Of a stretch of DNA of 64,000 nucleotides, positions 10,473 through 20,620 are shown piece by piece. Source of the DNA: Pseudomonas sp. JUb42. GTDB lineage: Bacteria > Pseudomonadota > Gammaproteobacteria > Pseudomonadales > Pseudomonadaceae. The translations under genes were made by a program, and so were the position numbers. The notes below the pieces were generated by a model, which saw nothing but the letters and a program-made list of their open reading frames with translations, was not told the origin of the DNA and searched no databases. How positions within the stretch are numbered: the stretch's first letter is position 1; every line of letters begins with the position of its first letter. The stretch spans positions 124,001 through 188,000 of the forward strand of contig NZ_JANUFD010000001.1 in the NCBI RefSeq assembly GCF_024807945.1. The letters run 5' to 3'.

Positions 10473-11048
10473 CTACGGCTTCTTCGCCGCTTCCCACAAT
10501 ATCTCGGCAATCCCCTGGCGCCGCGCGATCAGCCGCGCGGCAACGAACAGCAGGTCAGACAGGCGATTGATATAAGCCAATCCCACTTCACCCAAGGGTT
10601 CGACGGCATTGAGTTGCTGGCAACGCCGTTCGGCGCCCCGTGCCAGGCTGCGGCAGACGTGAGCCTGGGCGATCAGGCTTGAGCCGCCGGGCAGGATGAA
10701 GTTTTCCAGCGGGCCGAGTTCTTCGTTCCACAGATCGATGGCCGCTTCCAGACGTTCGACTTCTGCCTGATTCAGCGCCTGATAGGTCGGCATCGCCAGT
10801 TCGCCGCCGAGATCGAACAAGCGGTGCTGGCATGGCGCCAGAACCGTGATTAGCTCGCGCAACCCCGTTACGGCTTCAGCCTGTTCCGCCAGCCCGGCCA
10901 ACAACAGCCCCAACTGGCTGTTCAGTGTATCGACTTCGCCAATGGCCTCGACCCGCGGATGGTCCTTGGCCACCCGGCGGCCGTCGCCGAGGCCGGTTTC
11001 GCCTTTGTCTCCGGTGCGTGTGTAAATCTTCGACAAGCGAAAACCCAT
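10473..11048 (-). CDS. Cob(I)yrinic acid a,c-diamide adenosyltransferase, PduO type
   Basis: Attaches the adenosyl group of ATP to cob(I)alamin in coenzyme B12 synthesis or salvage. The 191-residue protein has the PduO-type N-terminal ATP motif KIYTRTGDKGETGLGDGRRV, then GEVDTLNSQLG, and the later helical motif CRSLARGAERR. These are PduO hallmarks, unlike CobA/BtuR, which have a P-loop. The gene follows the sensor kinase gene by 15 bp on the same strand, so they may be cotranscribed. Confidence 0.93.
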   Translation of the reverse strand: MGFRLSKIYTRTGDKGETGLGDGRRVAKDHPRVEAIGEVDTLNSQLGLLLAGLAEQAEAVTGLRELITVLAPCQHRLFDLGGELAMPTYQALNQAEVERLEAAIDLWNEELGPLENFILPGGSSLIAQAHVCRSLARGAERRCQQLNAVEPLGEVGLAYINRLSDLLFVAARLIARRQGIAEILWEAAKKP

Positions 11049-11063
11049 GTAGCCGACTCCTGT

Positions 11064-13100
11064 TCAAACCTGGGAAATAATGGCCAGGGGCACATTGAAG
11101 GTGCTGCCGGACAGAGGCAGGCGCAACGTGAAGCAAGTGCCCTGGCCCTGGGTCGACTGCACTTCCATCTGGCCCTTGTGGTTGTTGGTGATGATGAAAT
11201 ACGACACTGACAGGCCCAAACCGGTGCCCTGGCCGACTTCTTTGGTGGTGAAGAACGGCTCGAAGATGCGCTTGCGCACCTGTTCGGGCATGCCGACGCC
11301 ATTGTCCTCGACCTGAATCTCGGCCCACGGTGGATTGAGCCGGGTACGCATGATGATGCGCCCCGGCTCGCTGTCGTCGTCGCGCTGATGAATCGCCTGG
11401 GCGGCGTTTTTCAGCAGGTTGAGCAGCACCTGTTCCAGTTCGTTGGCAGTGCCGGGCACCGGGCCCAGTTCCGGGTCGAACTGGCGAACGATCGCTTGGC
11501 CCTTGAAGTCGAAGCCGATGGCCAGGTCAAAGTCGTTACTGGCGATTTCCACGGCCTGATCGATCAGCGCCGGCAGATCGCAGGGCGCCATTTCCCGCTT
11601 GCTGCGGCGGCTGAAGCTGAGCATATGGCTGACTATCTTCGCCGCCCGGCCACCGGCCTGCTGGATGCCGTCGAGGAGCTTGGGCACTTCGCGGCTTTCC
11701 AGGTACAGATTGACGGCGTCCAGAGTAATGCCGGTCTGTTCGGCCTGTTCCAGGTTCTTCGGCAGATCCGGGGACAGTCGGCGGCGGATGTTCTGCACGT
11801 TATGCAGGATCGCCCCCAACGGATTGTTGATCTCGTGGGCCATGCCCGCCGCCAGCCCGCCCACCGACAGCATTTTCTCGGACTGCACCATCATCTCCTC
11901 CAGAGACAAGCGCTGAGTGATGTCGTCGATGCGGATCACCACGCCGCGCCCGGCACCACCGGTCAGTGGGTAGAAGGTCAGGGCGTAATGGCGTGGGTCG
12001 TCGTTGCGAATCCAGGTGACCCGCTCGATCTTGGTCACGCTGTGGCTTTCGACCGTGTGCTTGATCTGCGGCAGAAAGGCTTTCATCGGCTCGAAGGCGA
12101 GGAAAATCGGCTGATTCAGCGCTTCATCCAGGGGCGTGCCGGAAAGGGCGCCAGCTTCCTGGTTCCATTGGGTGACATAGAGCTGTTCGTCCAGCGCGAT
12201 CAGGGCCGATGGCATGGAGTCGATGATGCTGTTGAGGTAGTTCTGAAAGCCGGTGAGCTTCTTCTCGATCTTGCTGCGAACCTTGACTTCCAGTTCCAGC
12301 TTGCGGTTGGTGTGGCGGGTTTCCTCGGCCAGGGCCTGGGCCTGGGAGTAGGCGTCCTGGGATTCGTCGCGGGCGCGCTTGAGTTGCTGCTCTCGGGCTT
12401 CGATGCGCGACAGCATGGTGTTGAACGCGGCGGCCAGGCTGCCGATCTCGTCGTGATTGCCGCGCTCGGCGCGCAATGCGTAGTTCTCTTCCCGGGTGAC
12501 CTGGCGTGACAACTCTTCCAGTTGATAAATGGGCTCGGTGATCAGGCGGCGAATCTGCCGGGCCACGACCAGCCACAACAGCACGCTGAAAATCAGGATG
12601 CCAAGGCTGGCGGTGAGGGTGCCGGTATAGAAAGCCGTCGGCAATTCGCTGCTGGCAACCAGCAACAGATGCCCCGGCGCCTTGCCGGGGCGCGGCACCT
12701 GGACCAGTTGGGTGCTGCGAAACTCGGTCATGCGCCAGGCTTCGATGTTGTGATAGTGCTCGGGTAGCTTGATCTTGTTGCCTTCCTGCAACTGCGCCAG
12801 GCGCTCACCGTTATTGTCGTAGAGGGCGGCGGCGCGCAGGGGGCTGTAGTTGTTCAGCTCCTTGAGCAGGCTCTGGGCGTCTTCGGCCGAATCAAGGGCC
12901 TGGCTGGCGAGGCCCGGATTGCTGATCAGGCGGCCGATGGTTTGCAACGCCTGTGGCGCCATGGCTTCCTGAGAGATGTAGTAGGCGGCACTGATAAAGG
13001 TCAGGTTGGCCACCAACAGAACGGTGGTCAGCAAGACCAGCAGGGCGGCGAGAAGCTTCTGGCCGACCGGCAGGTTTTCAAGACGCTGGCGCAATGGCAT
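11064..13100 (-). CDS. Membrane-bound sensor histidine kinase (orphan)
   Basis: The 678-residue protein has a first membrane helix (about 14-36), a periplasmic region to about 155, a second helix (160-180), HAMP (180-235), a coiled coil (235-285), a PAS-like domain (285-400), the dimerisation domain with His422 in MAHEINNPLGAILHN, and a HATPase domain with N box (NLLKNAAQAI), G1 (VEDNGVGMP) and G2 (GTGLGLSVSY). No response regulator gene is next to it. The position matches P. aeruginosa PA4398, a kinase I recall as linked to swarming; that equivalence is inferred from synteny. Confidence 0.93.
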   Translation of the reverse strand: MPLRQRLENLPVGQKLLAALLVLLTTVLLVANLTFISAAYYISQEAMAPQALQTIGRLISNPGLASQALDSAEDAQSLLKELNNYSPLRAAALYDNNGERLAQLQEGNKIKLPEHYHNIEAWRMTEFRSTQLVQVPRPGKAPGHLLLVASSELPTAFYTGTLTASLGILIFSVLLWLVVARQIRRLITEPIYQLEELSRQVTREENYALRAERGNHDEIGSLAAAFNTMLSRIEAREQQLKRARDESQDAYSQAQALAEETRHTNRKLELEVKVRSKIEKKLTGFQNYLNSIIDSMPSALIALDEQLYVTQWNQEAGALSGTPLDEALNQPIFLAFEPMKAFLPQIKHTVESHSVTKIERVTWIRNDDPRHYALTFYPLTGGAGRGVVIRIDDITQRLSLEEMMVQSEKMLSVGGLAAGMAHEINNPLGAILHNVQNIRRRLSPDLPKNLEQAEQTGITLDAVNLYLESREVPKLLDGIQQAGGRAAKIVSHMLSFSRRSKREMAPCDLPALIDQAVEIASNDFDLAIGFDFKGQAIVRQFDPELGPVPGTANELEQVLLNLLKNAAQAIHQRDDDSEPGRIIMRTRLNPPWAEIQVEDNGVGMPEQVRKRIFEPFFTTKEVGQGTGLGLSVSYFIITNNHKGQMEVQSTQGQGTCFTLRLPLSGSTFNVPLAIISQV

Positions 13101-13147
13101 GAGGTGACGTCACCCACAAGAGAACAAGCAGGCAGGGTAGCGCTGTT

Positions 13148-14122
<975 letters not shown>

Positions 14123-14231
14123 TCACCGTGAAGCTTTGAAAAGTCTCGTTATACTAACGCCTCTTTTAAATCGTCACATAAGGTGTCCCCGAAACTCGAT
14201 ATCGGGTGCGCCCAGTCACTGGAGAAATGAC

Positions 14232-14711
14232 ATGCCCTCGTTCGACATAGTGTCCGAGCTGGATAAACACGAAGTCACTAATGCCGTCGATAACGCCATC
14301 AAAGAGCTGGATCGCCGCTATGACCTCAAAGGTAAAGGTACTTTCGAATTCAAGGAACTGACCATCAACCTCACCGCTGAAGCCGACTTTCAGCTGGAAG
14401 CGATGATCGAGATCCTCAAGCTGGCCCTGGTCAAGCGCAAGATCGATATCAAGTGCCTTGAGGTCAAGGACGCTTTCGCTTCCGGCAAGTTGATGAAGCA
14501 GGAAGCTACGCTCAAGGAAGGTATCGATAAAGAGCTGGCGAAGAAGATCGTTGCCCATATCAAGGACGCCAAGCTCAAGGTGCAGGCCGCCATTCAGGGT
14601 GAGCAGGTCCGTGTCACCGGCAAAAAGCGTGATGATTTGCAGGACGCCATCGCTGCCCTGCGTACCCACGAGTTTGGTATGCCCTTGCAGTTCAATAACT
14701 TCCGCGACTGA
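14232..14711 (+). CDS. yajQ: YajQ family nucleotide-binding protein
   Basis: The 159-residue protein begins [20 protein letters not shown] and continues [16 protein letters not shown], the family signature, and ends with LQFNNFRD. YajQ-type proteins bind nucleotides, and in Xanthomonas and P. aeruginosa members bind cyclic-di-GMP and act on transcription through a LysR partner. The start at 14232 follows GGAGAAATGAC. The neighbours mscS and ampG match the order I know from other Pseudomonas. Confidence 0.95.
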   Translation: MPSFDIVSELDKHEVTNAVDNAIKELDRRYDLKGKGTFEFKELTINLTAEADFQLEAMIEILKLALVKRKIDIKCLEVKDAFASGKLMKQEATLKEGIDKELAKKIVAHIKDAKLKVQAAIQGEQVRVTGKKRDDLQDAIAALRTHEFGMPLQFNNFRD

Positions 14712-14823
14712 TTGGTGGCGGGAACCTCCGTTGCCCAAGGGCGTCGGAGGCCATGTTAAACGTTGAAACGATTTGCTCAGGCGGTCGTTTCACGTCAGTT
14801 CGCGAACGGCAGGAGAAACAAAG

Positions 14824-15654
14824 ATGGATTTGAGCAACGAAGTCGACCACCTGGTGAAGCTGTCCCAGGCGTGGATTCCCATGGTCATGCAGTACGGCAG
14901 CCGTGTGCTGCTGGCCGCCGTGACGTTGATCGTCGGCTGGTGGCTGATCAACAAGCTGACCTCGCGGGTCGGCGCCTTGCTGGCCCTGCGCAACGCTGAT
15001 CTGGCCTTGCAGGGTTTTATCAGCAGCCTGGCCAACATCATTCTGAAGATACTGCTGATCGTCAGCGTAGCCTCGATGATCGGCATCGAGACGACGTCCT
15101 TCGTCGCCGCCATTGGTGCCGCAGGCCTGGCCATTGGTCTGGCATTGCAGGGCAGCCTGGCGAACTTCGCCGGTGGCGTGCTGATCCTGCTGTTTCGCCC
15201 GTTCCGCATTGGTGACTGGATCGAAGCCCAGGGCGTGGCGGGGACCGTGGACAGCATCCAGATTTTCCACACCGTGCTGCGTACCGGCGACAACAAGACC
15301 GTGATCTTGCCCAACGGCAACCTGTCCAACGGCATCATCACCAACACCAACCGACAGGCGACCCGTAAGATCATTTTCAACATCAACGTTGATCCCGACA
15401 GCGACCTGCGCAAGGGCCTGGAAGTGTTGATGGAAATGGCCAAGGATTCGCGTGTACTGGAAGATCCGGCGCCAGCGGCAGTCGTGGCGGCGCTCAACGA
15501 GAATTCGGTGACGCTGTCCCTGGGCGTCTGGACCAAGACCGGCGACATGGGCGCAGTCAGCTCGCAGTTCAACGTCGAGGCGCGTGATCGTCTGAAAGAG
15601 GCGGGGATCAGTGTCGCGCAGTCGCAGCGAGTGATCCGGATGGTGCAGGAATAA
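14824..15654 (+). CDS. mscS: Small-conductance mechanosensitive channel, MscS family
   Basis: Inner-membrane channel that opens under membrane tension and releases solutes during osmotic downshock. The 276-residue protein is close to E. coli MscS. It has three hydrophobic segments in the first 130 residues, the Gly/Ala-rich pore helix AAIGAAGLAIGLALQGSLANFAGG, then FRIGDWIEAQGVAGTVDSI and LPNGNLSNGIITN of the beta domain. AGGAGAAACAAAG precedes the ATG. A REPIN follows. Confidence 0.95.
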   Translation: MDLSNEVDHLVKLSQAWIPMVMQYGSRVLLAAVTLIVGWWLINKLTSRVGALLALRNADLALQGFISSLANIILKILLIVSVASMIGIETTSFVAAIGAAGLAIGLALQGSLANFAGGVLILLFRPFRIGDWIEAQGVAGTVDSIQIFHTVLRTGDNKTVILPNGNLSNGIITNTNRQATRKIIFNINVDPDSDLRKGLEVLMEMAKDSRVLEDPAPAAVVAALNENSVTLSLGVWTKTGDMGAVSSQFNVEARDRLKEAGISVAQSQRVIRMVQE

Positions 15655-15667
15655 TCACAGATCAACT

Positions 15668-15759
15668 TGTGGGAGCGAATTCATTCGCGAAGAGGCCGGA
15701 ACATCCCTTAGATGTTTGTCATTCGCAATATTGCTTTCGCGAATGAATTCGCTCCCACA
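15668..15759 (+). repeat. REPIN, family A (92 bp)
   Basis: Same arms as the copy at 10331; plus orientation by the GAAGAGGCCGG inner side. Lies between the convergent mscS and ampG genes. Confidence 0.92.
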
Positions 15760-15783
15760 TGAGCTCCTGCAACAATCTCAATC

Positions 15784-17325
15784 CTATTCAAGCTGTTCCT
15801 TTGCCTCTTCTTCACGCCGCGCATCCCGCGCTTCCTTGGCCCACTGCAACAGGATCATCACCAGCGTCGGTACGCCGAGCAGGGCGGTGATCAGGAAGAA
15901 GTTGTGGTAGCCGAACTTCTCCACCATCACCCCTGAATAGCCACCGATCAGGCGCGGCAACAGCAGCATGATCGAGCTGAGCAGGGCGTATTGGGTGGCC
16001 GAGAACTTCAGGTTGGTCAGGCTCGACAAGTAGGCGACGAACGCCGATGTCGCCAACCCTGAACTGAAGTTATCCAGTGAGATGGCCACGATCAGCATCT
16101 TCAGGTTCGGGCCCATGTCCGCCAGCATGAGGAACAGCAGGTTAGTCGCCGCCGAGGTCAGGCCGCCGACGAACAGGATCGGCAGAATGCCGAAGCGTAC
16201 GATCAACAGCCCGCCGAAACCGGCCCCGACCAGGGTCATGACCAGGCCGAAGATCTTGCTGACACTGGCAATCTGATCCTTGGTGAAACCCTGATCGATG
16301 TAGAAGACGTTGGCCATGACGCCCATGACCGTGTCCGACATGCGATAGGTCGCGATCAGGCCCAGCAGCAGGAAGGCCTGCCAGCGGTAACGGATAATGA
16401 AGTCGTTGATCGGCGTCAGCACCGGCGCCAGGCCCTTGCGGCCGAAGGACGACAGGCAGGCGGTGGTCAGGATGATGTAGAGGATCGCCCGCAGAAATGC
16501 GCGGTCTTCCAGCAGCAGGTCCATCCAGCTGTTGCCTTCGAACAGTACGCTGGCGAAGTTGGTGTTGTACAACTGGGTGCACATCGCCGGTACCGATACC
16601 AGCAGGATGATCAGCACGAACACCGAGGCCAGTTGGTGCATGAAGCCGTATCGCGCCGCCGACAGCTGGGTGCGCAATGGCACGGGCGATTCGCGCATGA
16701 CCAACGTGGTGATCAGCGCGGGCACCATCAGCAGACCGAACAGCACATAGGTGCCGGTCCAGGCCGAATGCTTGTAGGCAAAACCGGTGGAGCCGAACCC
16801 TTCGGCGAAATACAGCGCACCCGCTGTCGCCAGCAGCGCTGCGACCCGGTAGCCGGACATATAGCTGGCGGCGAGGGCGGCCTGCTGGCTGTCCCCGGCG
16901 ATTTCCAGGCGATAGGCATCGATGGCGATGTCCTGGGTGGCCGAAGAAAAGGCCACGACCACGGCAATGGCAATCAACCACGACAAGTGTTGCTGCGGGT
17001 CACAGAAGCCCATGCCGATCAAACCGAGGATGACCAGACTCTGGGACAGCACCAGCCACGAGCGGCGGCGGCCCAACTTGCCTAATAAAGGCAGGCGCCA
17101 CTGATCCAGCAGCGGGGACCAGACCCACTTGAAGGCATAAGCCAGGCCGATCAGGCTGGCATAGCCTATGGTTTCGCGAGCCACGCCGGCTTCGCGCAAC
17201 CAGACTGACAGGGTAGAGAAGACCAACATGTAAGGCATGCCCGCAGCGAAGCCGAGCAGCAGCAGAACGAACGTCGATGGGCTGGCATATGCGGCGAGCG
17301 CGGCGCGCCAGGTTTTACGGGGCAT
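15784..17325 (-). CDS. ampG: Muropeptide permease AmpG
   Basis: Major-facilitator-type inner-membrane transporter that imports anhydromuropeptides for peptidoglycan recycling; it supplies the inducer signal for AmpC in species with AmpR. The 513-residue protein has about 12-14 hydrophobic helices. Typical pieces are FAAGMPYMLVFSTLSVWLREAG, given here as part of the first loop, and KWVWSPLLDQWRLP and GFGLIMI-like segments later. Gene order yajQ-mscS-ampG supports the call. Confidence 0.92.
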   Translation of the reverse strand: MPRKTWRAALAAYASPSTFVLLLLGFAAGMPYMLVFSTLSVWLREAGVARETIGYASLIGLAYAFKWVWSPLLDQWRLPLLGKLGRRRSWLVLSQSLVILGLIGMGFCDPQQHLSWLIAIAVVVAFSSATQDIAIDAYRLEIAGDSQQAALAASYMSGYRVAALLATAGALYFAEGFGSTGFAYKHSAWTGTYVLFGLLMVPALITTLVMRESPVPLRTQLSAARYGFMHQLASVFVLIILLVSVPAMCTQLYNTNFASVLFEGNSWMDLLLEDRAFLRAILYIILTTACLSSFGRKGLAPVLTPINDFIIRYRWQAFLLLGLIATYRMSDTVMGVMANVFYIDQGFTKDQIASVSKIFGLVMTLVGAGFGGLLIVRFGILPILFVGGLTSAATNLLFLMLADMGPNLKMLIVAISLDNFSSGLATSAFVAYLSSLTNLKFSATQYALLSSIMLLLPRLIGGYSGVMVEKFGYHNFFLITALLGVPTLVMILLQWAKEARDARREEEAKEQLE

Positions 17326-17367
17326 GGGCTGGAATCTGCCTCAGGTTACGAAAACAAAGGGCGCACT

Positions 17368-17736
17368 CTAACCGCTGTGCTCTATCGGGCGCCAGCCATG
17401 ACGCTGCATATCTACCCGATTGTTCCGGACGGTAATGCCTTCGGCCCGCAAACGCGCGCGCTGTTCATCGCCTGAGACGGTTCCCAGAGGCAGGCTGATA
17501 CGCCCGCCAGCGCCCAGAACCCGGTGCCAGGGCAGGGTCGTGCCGTCGGGCAACTGGCTCAGAGTACGGCCTACATAGCGTGCCGCCCGGCCCAGCCCGG
17601 CCAGTTCGGCCAACTGCCCGTAACTGACCACTTTGCCCTCCGGCACTTGATGCAGGGTCAGGTATAGCGCATTGCGCCGGGCGTCGGCGGGGGAGAGCCC
17701 AGCAGGGTCATGCAGGGGCGAAATCGTCTCGCTCAC
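17368..17736 (-). CDS. Alkyltransferase-like protein (MGMT homologue without catalytic Cys)
   Basis: The 122-residue protein is a single O6-alkylguanine-DNA alkyltransferase DNA-binding domain: VPEGKVVSYGQLAELAGLGRAARYVG with the Arg finger, then LPWHRVLGAGGRISL. The active-site motif PCHR is PWHR here, so it cannot accept alkyl groups. Such alkyltransferase-like proteins bind O6-alkylguanine and channel it to nucleotide excision repair. It is transcribed in the same direction as ampG, 42 bp upstream of it. Confidence 0.92.
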   Translation of the reverse strand: MSETISPLHDPAGLSPADARRNALYLTLHQVPEGKVVSYGQLAELAGLGRAARYVGRTLSQLPDGTTLPWHRVLGAGGRISLPLGTVSGDEQRARLRAEGITVRNNRVDMQRHGWRPIEHSG

Positions 17737-17798
17737 GACTATTCCTGTTTTTTACCGAGATAAATGCGAATAAAACCCATAAGGAACTAGAGAAAAGT

Positions 17799-17827
17799 CC
17801 TACGGTCTGTGCTTACTGTGCCGTAGG
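17799..17827. repeat. Inverted repeat upstream of the DUF481 gene
   Basis: CCTACGG (17799-17805) and CCGTAGG (17821-17827), 15 nt apart, in the region between the divergent alkyltransferase-like and DUF481 genes. It could be an operator or a transcript hairpin; nothing further supports a role. Confidence 0.35.
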
Positions 17828-17902
17828 TAGTCTCAGATTGCCTCGATGTCGTCTTTCGGGATGATGCCTGACTTTTCCGCTGATATGAGACTAGACGTCC
17901 CT

Positions 17903-18910
17903 ATGTTGTCCAGAACCCTGTTGTGCCTCGCCGTTACCTGCGCTTCCACTCCTCTTCTTGCCGATACCGTCTGGTTGAAGAACGGCGACCGGCTGACCGG
18001 CACGATCAAGGTGCTGGACGGCGGCAAGATGATGATCGAAACCTCCTATGGTGGCTCAATCCCCTTGGACTGGAAGCAGATCAAGACCCTGGAAAGCGAC
18101 CAGAAGCTGTTGGTCAAGCAAGGCAAGTCCGATGAGGAAGTTGTCAAAGGGCTCAAGCCTACCGACGACGGAAAAGTGATTGTCGCTGGTGCCGATGCGC
18201 CACGGACCGTCGAACTGGCCAGTATTTCGCAGATCATCAAGCCCAAGCCGATCATTACTGACCTGGTGTGGAAGGGCAATATCGATGCCGCCCTGGATTT
18301 CCAGCATGCGGAAAACGATACCGATGATTACAACATCGCCTTCAAGACCACGGCCCGTCATGGCGACTGGCGCCATAACGCCAAGGGCGAGTACAACCGC
18401 GAGACTCAGGATGATGTGGTCGCGACCGATAACTGGAGCGCCGAATACTCGATCGACCGCTTCCTGACCGAGAAATTTTTCTGGGATGGCCGTATCACCT
18501 ACAAGCGCGACAAGATCGAAGACCTGGATCGCCAGCGCACCGTCGGTACCGGTCCGGGCTACCAGTTCTGGGATGACGAGTTGGGTGCGTTCTCCATGAC
18601 CACGCTGCTCAACCGCACCGACTTCGAATACCGCGATGGCAAGAAGGACAACTTCTATTCCACCACTCTGCGCTGGGACTACAACCGCTACCTGATTGGC
18701 AAGAAGTTCGAATTCTTCACCAACGGCGAGGCCGGTCGGCCACTCAGCGGCGTTGCCAGCTACAGCCTGGATGCCGAAGTGGGCCTGCGCTACAAAGTCA
18801 CCGACTGGGCGTCCCTCAATCTCAAGGCCGAGAAGAACACTATTAATGGCTCCGACCAGAGTGATCTGGACAAGACTCGCTACACAGCAGGCTTTGGTGT
18901 GACCTGGTAA
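17903..18910 (+). CDS. DUF481 outer-membrane protein
   Basis: The 335-residue protein has a clear signal peptide (MLSRTLLCLAVTCASTPLLA). Next comes a small N-terminal domain, DTVWLKNGDRLTGTIKVLDGGKMM, found in several Gram-negative envelope proteins. From about residue 130 alternating aromatic and polar strands (ALDFQHAENDTDDYNIAFKT, FYSTTLRWDYNRY, TAGFGVTW) end in an aromatic C-terminus, the pattern of an outer-membrane beta barrel. Members include YdiY-like salt-induced proteins; function is unknown. ATG 17903 is chosen because it gives the best signal peptide. Confidence 0.85.
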   Translation: MLSRTLLCLAVTCASTPLLADTVWLKNGDRLTGTIKVLDGGKMMIETSYGGSIPLDWKQIKTLESDQKLLVKQGKSDEEVVKGLKPTDDGKVIVAGADAPRTVELASISQIIKPKPIITDLVWKGNIDAALDFQHAENDTDDYNIAFKTTARHGDWRHNAKGEYNRETQDDVVATDNWSAEYSIDRFLTEKFFWDGRITYKRDKIEDLDRQRTVGTGPGYQFWDDELGAFSMTTLLNRTDFEYRDGKKDNFYSTTLRWDYNRYLIGKKFEFFTNGEAGRPLSGVASYSLDAEVGLRYKVTDWASLNLKAEKNTINGSDQSDLDKTRYTAGFGVTW

Positions 18911-18936
18911 GACTGGTCACAATCTGGAATGGAAAC

Positions 18937-19005
18937 CTGTAGGAGCTGCCGCAGGCTGCGAAAGCGGTGTAGAGGCGATTCACCGCCTGCGGCAGCTCCT
19001 ACAGG
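18937..19005. repeat. Palindromic repeat, family C
   Basis: Begins CTGTAGGAGCTGCCGCAGGC and ends GCCTGCGGCAGCTCCTACAG. Nearly perfect 20-bp arms around about 29 nt. Between DUF481 and hugZ. Confidence 0.88.
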
Positions 19006-19076
19006 TCATCCAGATGGCCTCTGGCATCGGCTGCTGATAATGATTAACGTGTGCTTCTTTGATCAGGAGTCACTCA

Positions 19077-19808
19077 ATGACCGCCAAAGCCGCAAGGAAT
19101 GCCCGGGAACTGTTGCTCAAGGAATATCGGGGTGCCTTGTCCACCCATTCCAAATCCATGCCCGGTTTCCCGTTCGGTTCGGTAGTGCCTTATTGCCTCG
19201 ATGATCAGGGCCGTCCGCTGATCCTGATCAGCCGCATCGCCCAGCACACCCATAACCTCAAACTCGACCCCAAGTGCTCGCTGCTGATCGGCGAGCGCGA
19301 GGCCGAGGATATCCAGTCAGTGGGCCGTATCACCGTGCTGGCCGAGGCTGTGCAATTGACCGATCCGGCGGCCATAGAAGCGGCGGCCCGGCGCTATGAT
19401 CGCTATTTCCCTGAGTCGGCCGACTATCACCAGGCCCATGACTTCGACTTCTGGGTACTCAATCCGGTGCGCTACCGCTATATCGGTGGCTTCGGCGCGA
19501 TTCACTGGCTTGATAACGTCGCTCTGGCCAATCCATTTGCCGGTGCGGTCGAGACCGGCATGGTCGAGCACATGAATCAGGACCACGCCAAGGCCATTGC
19601 CCATTACGTTGAACTGAGCGGCTTGCCCGCCGACGAGCCGGTGCAACTGGTCGGCATCGACAGCGAAGGCATGCACCTGCGCATCGGTCAGGGCATCCAC
19701 TGGCTGCCGTTCAGCCAGACCTGTAATACCCCGACACAAGTGCGCGAAGCCTTGGTTCAACTGGCCCGCGCAGAAAAATGGCCTGATCGCGAAGCCCAAG
19801 AGGCTTGA
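19077..19808 (+). CDS. HugZ family heme oxygenase / pyridoxamine-phosphate-oxidase-like protein
   Basis: The 243-residue protein has a split-barrel flavin-type domain (HSKSMPGFPFGSVVPYCLDDQGRP, SLLIGEREAEDIQSVGRITVLAEA) followed by a DUF2470 domain (MVEHMNQDHAKAIAHYVELSG). The DUF2470 part holds the heme-contacting His in characterised HugZ proteins, which degrade heme to release iron. Some relatives do not bind heme. AGGAGTCACTCA precedes the ATG. It is 66 bp ahead of fxsA. Confidence 0.8.
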   Translation: MTAKAARNARELLLKEYRGALSTHSKSMPGFPFGSVVPYCLDDQGRPLILISRIAQHTHNLKLDPKCSLLIGEREAEDIQSVGRITVLAEAVQLTDPAAIEAAARRYDRYFPESADYHQAHDFDFWVLNPVRYRYIGGFGAIHWLDNVALANPFAGAVETGMVEHMNQDHAKAIAHYVELSGLPADEPVQLVGIDSEGMHLRIGQGIHWLPFSQTCNTPTQVREALVQLARAEKWPDREAQEA

Positions 19809-19874
19809 ATTCACGATCCTGCGACGGCACGTAGGATCTACTGGAAGACTTTCTTCCGTTGAGGAACTCATTCG

Positions 19875-20378
19875 ATGCGCGTTTTTTTGCTGCTCTTTCT
19901 GCTGTTTCCGGTGTTGGAGCTGTTCATTTTGGTCCGGGTCGGCATGGCCATAGGCTTCTTCCCGACTTTCCTGTTGGTGGTTGCCACCTCCATGCTCGGC
20001 CTGTTCGTCATCCGCGTGGCGGGCTTCGCCACTGCGTTGAGCGCCCGTGAGAGCCTGTCTCGTGGCGAGCTGCCTGCGCAGCAGATGCTTGAGGGGCTGA
20101 TGATTGCGGTCGGTGGTGGCCTGTTGCTGCTGCCGGGCTTCATCAGCGACGTGCTGGGCATGATCTGCCTGCTGCCGATCACCCGTCGCCTGCTGGTCGG
20201 CACCCTGCGTCGTCGTGCCGAAGCCCAGGCGCAGCGCCAGCGCGCTTTCGCCGAAGACATGCAAAGCCGTGGCGGACCCGCCTACGGTGGTCAGGCCGGT
20301 CCTTCGGGCAATATCCACGCCCCGACCCGCGAGCCGGACATCATCGAAGGTGAGTTCGAGCACCGCGACAACAAGTAG
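19875..20378 (+). CDS. fxsA: FxsA family membrane protein
   Basis: The 167-residue inner-membrane protein has two to four hydrophobic segments, with the family signature LFPVLELFILVRVGMAIGFF, SMLGLFVIRVAG and GGGLLLLPGFISDVLGMICLLP. E. coli FxsA relieves exclusion of phage T7 by the F plasmid; its normal role is unknown. The C-terminus is an Arg/Gln-rich cytoplasmic tail. Location upstream of groES is typical in Pseudomonas. A terminator follows. Confidence 0.92.
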   Translation: MRVFLLLFLLFPVLELFILVRVGMAIGFFPTFLLVVATSMLGLFVIRVAGFATALSARESLSRGELPAQQMLEGLMIAVGGGLLLLPGFISDVLGMICLLPITRRLLVGTLRRRAEAQAQRQRAFAEDMQSRGGPAYGGQAGPSGNIHAPTREPDIIEGEFEHRDNK

Positions 20379-20393
20379 GCCCGGCGGCCTATA

Positions 20394-20426
20394 CGCGGCA
20401 CCCTTCGGGGTGCCGCGTCTGTTTTT
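20394..20426 (+). terminator. Rho-independent terminator after fxsA
   Basis: GCGGCACCC, TTCG loop, GGGTGCCGC, then GTCTGTTTTT. Separates fxsA from groES. Confidence 0.88.
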
Positions 20427-20451
20427 ACTGCAAAAAAATCTTCGGCCAAGC

Positions 20452-20478
20452 CTTGTAATGGCATCGCCCGCCCTTATG
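20452..20478 (+). promoter_or_regulatory. Heat-shock (sigma32-like) promoter candidate for groESL
   Basis: CTTGTA (20452-20457) and CCCTTATG (20471-20478) are 13 bp apart, resembling the sigma32 pattern CTTGAA-N13/14-CCCCAT. It is 142 bp ahead of groES. This is inference by pattern and gene context. Confidence 0.45.
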
Positions 20479-20479
20479 T

Positions 20480-20615
20480 ATGGGTCACCGCAAGGTTTCT
20501 GGCGAATTCGCCGGACCGTATTCTGCGGTTCGCATGGCGGACCGTAACCGGCAAGACCGGATTTTTTAACTCGCTGGTGTCGTTCGCCAGCCGCTCAAAA
20601 CCATAATTAGGAGAT
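20480..20615 (+). ncRNA. Structured groES 5' leader (candidate Pseudomon-groES motif)
   Basis: The leader contains a 12-bp perfect palindrome GGCGAATTCGCC (20501-20512), ACCG/CGGT pairing just after it, a terminator-like CCGG-CAAGA-CCGG-A-TTTTTT (20548-20567), and CTGG/CCAG pairing near 20575-20591. A conserved RNA named Pseudomon-groES is known in this position in Pseudomonas; I infer identity from location and structure only. Confidence 0.45.
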
Positions 20616-20620
20616 CGACA

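Noticed and set aside
14136..14155. TTGAAA/TATACT promoter before yajQ
   Set aside because: Spacing is only 8 bp, so the pair cannot be a sigma70 promoter, although TATACT alone may be a -10.
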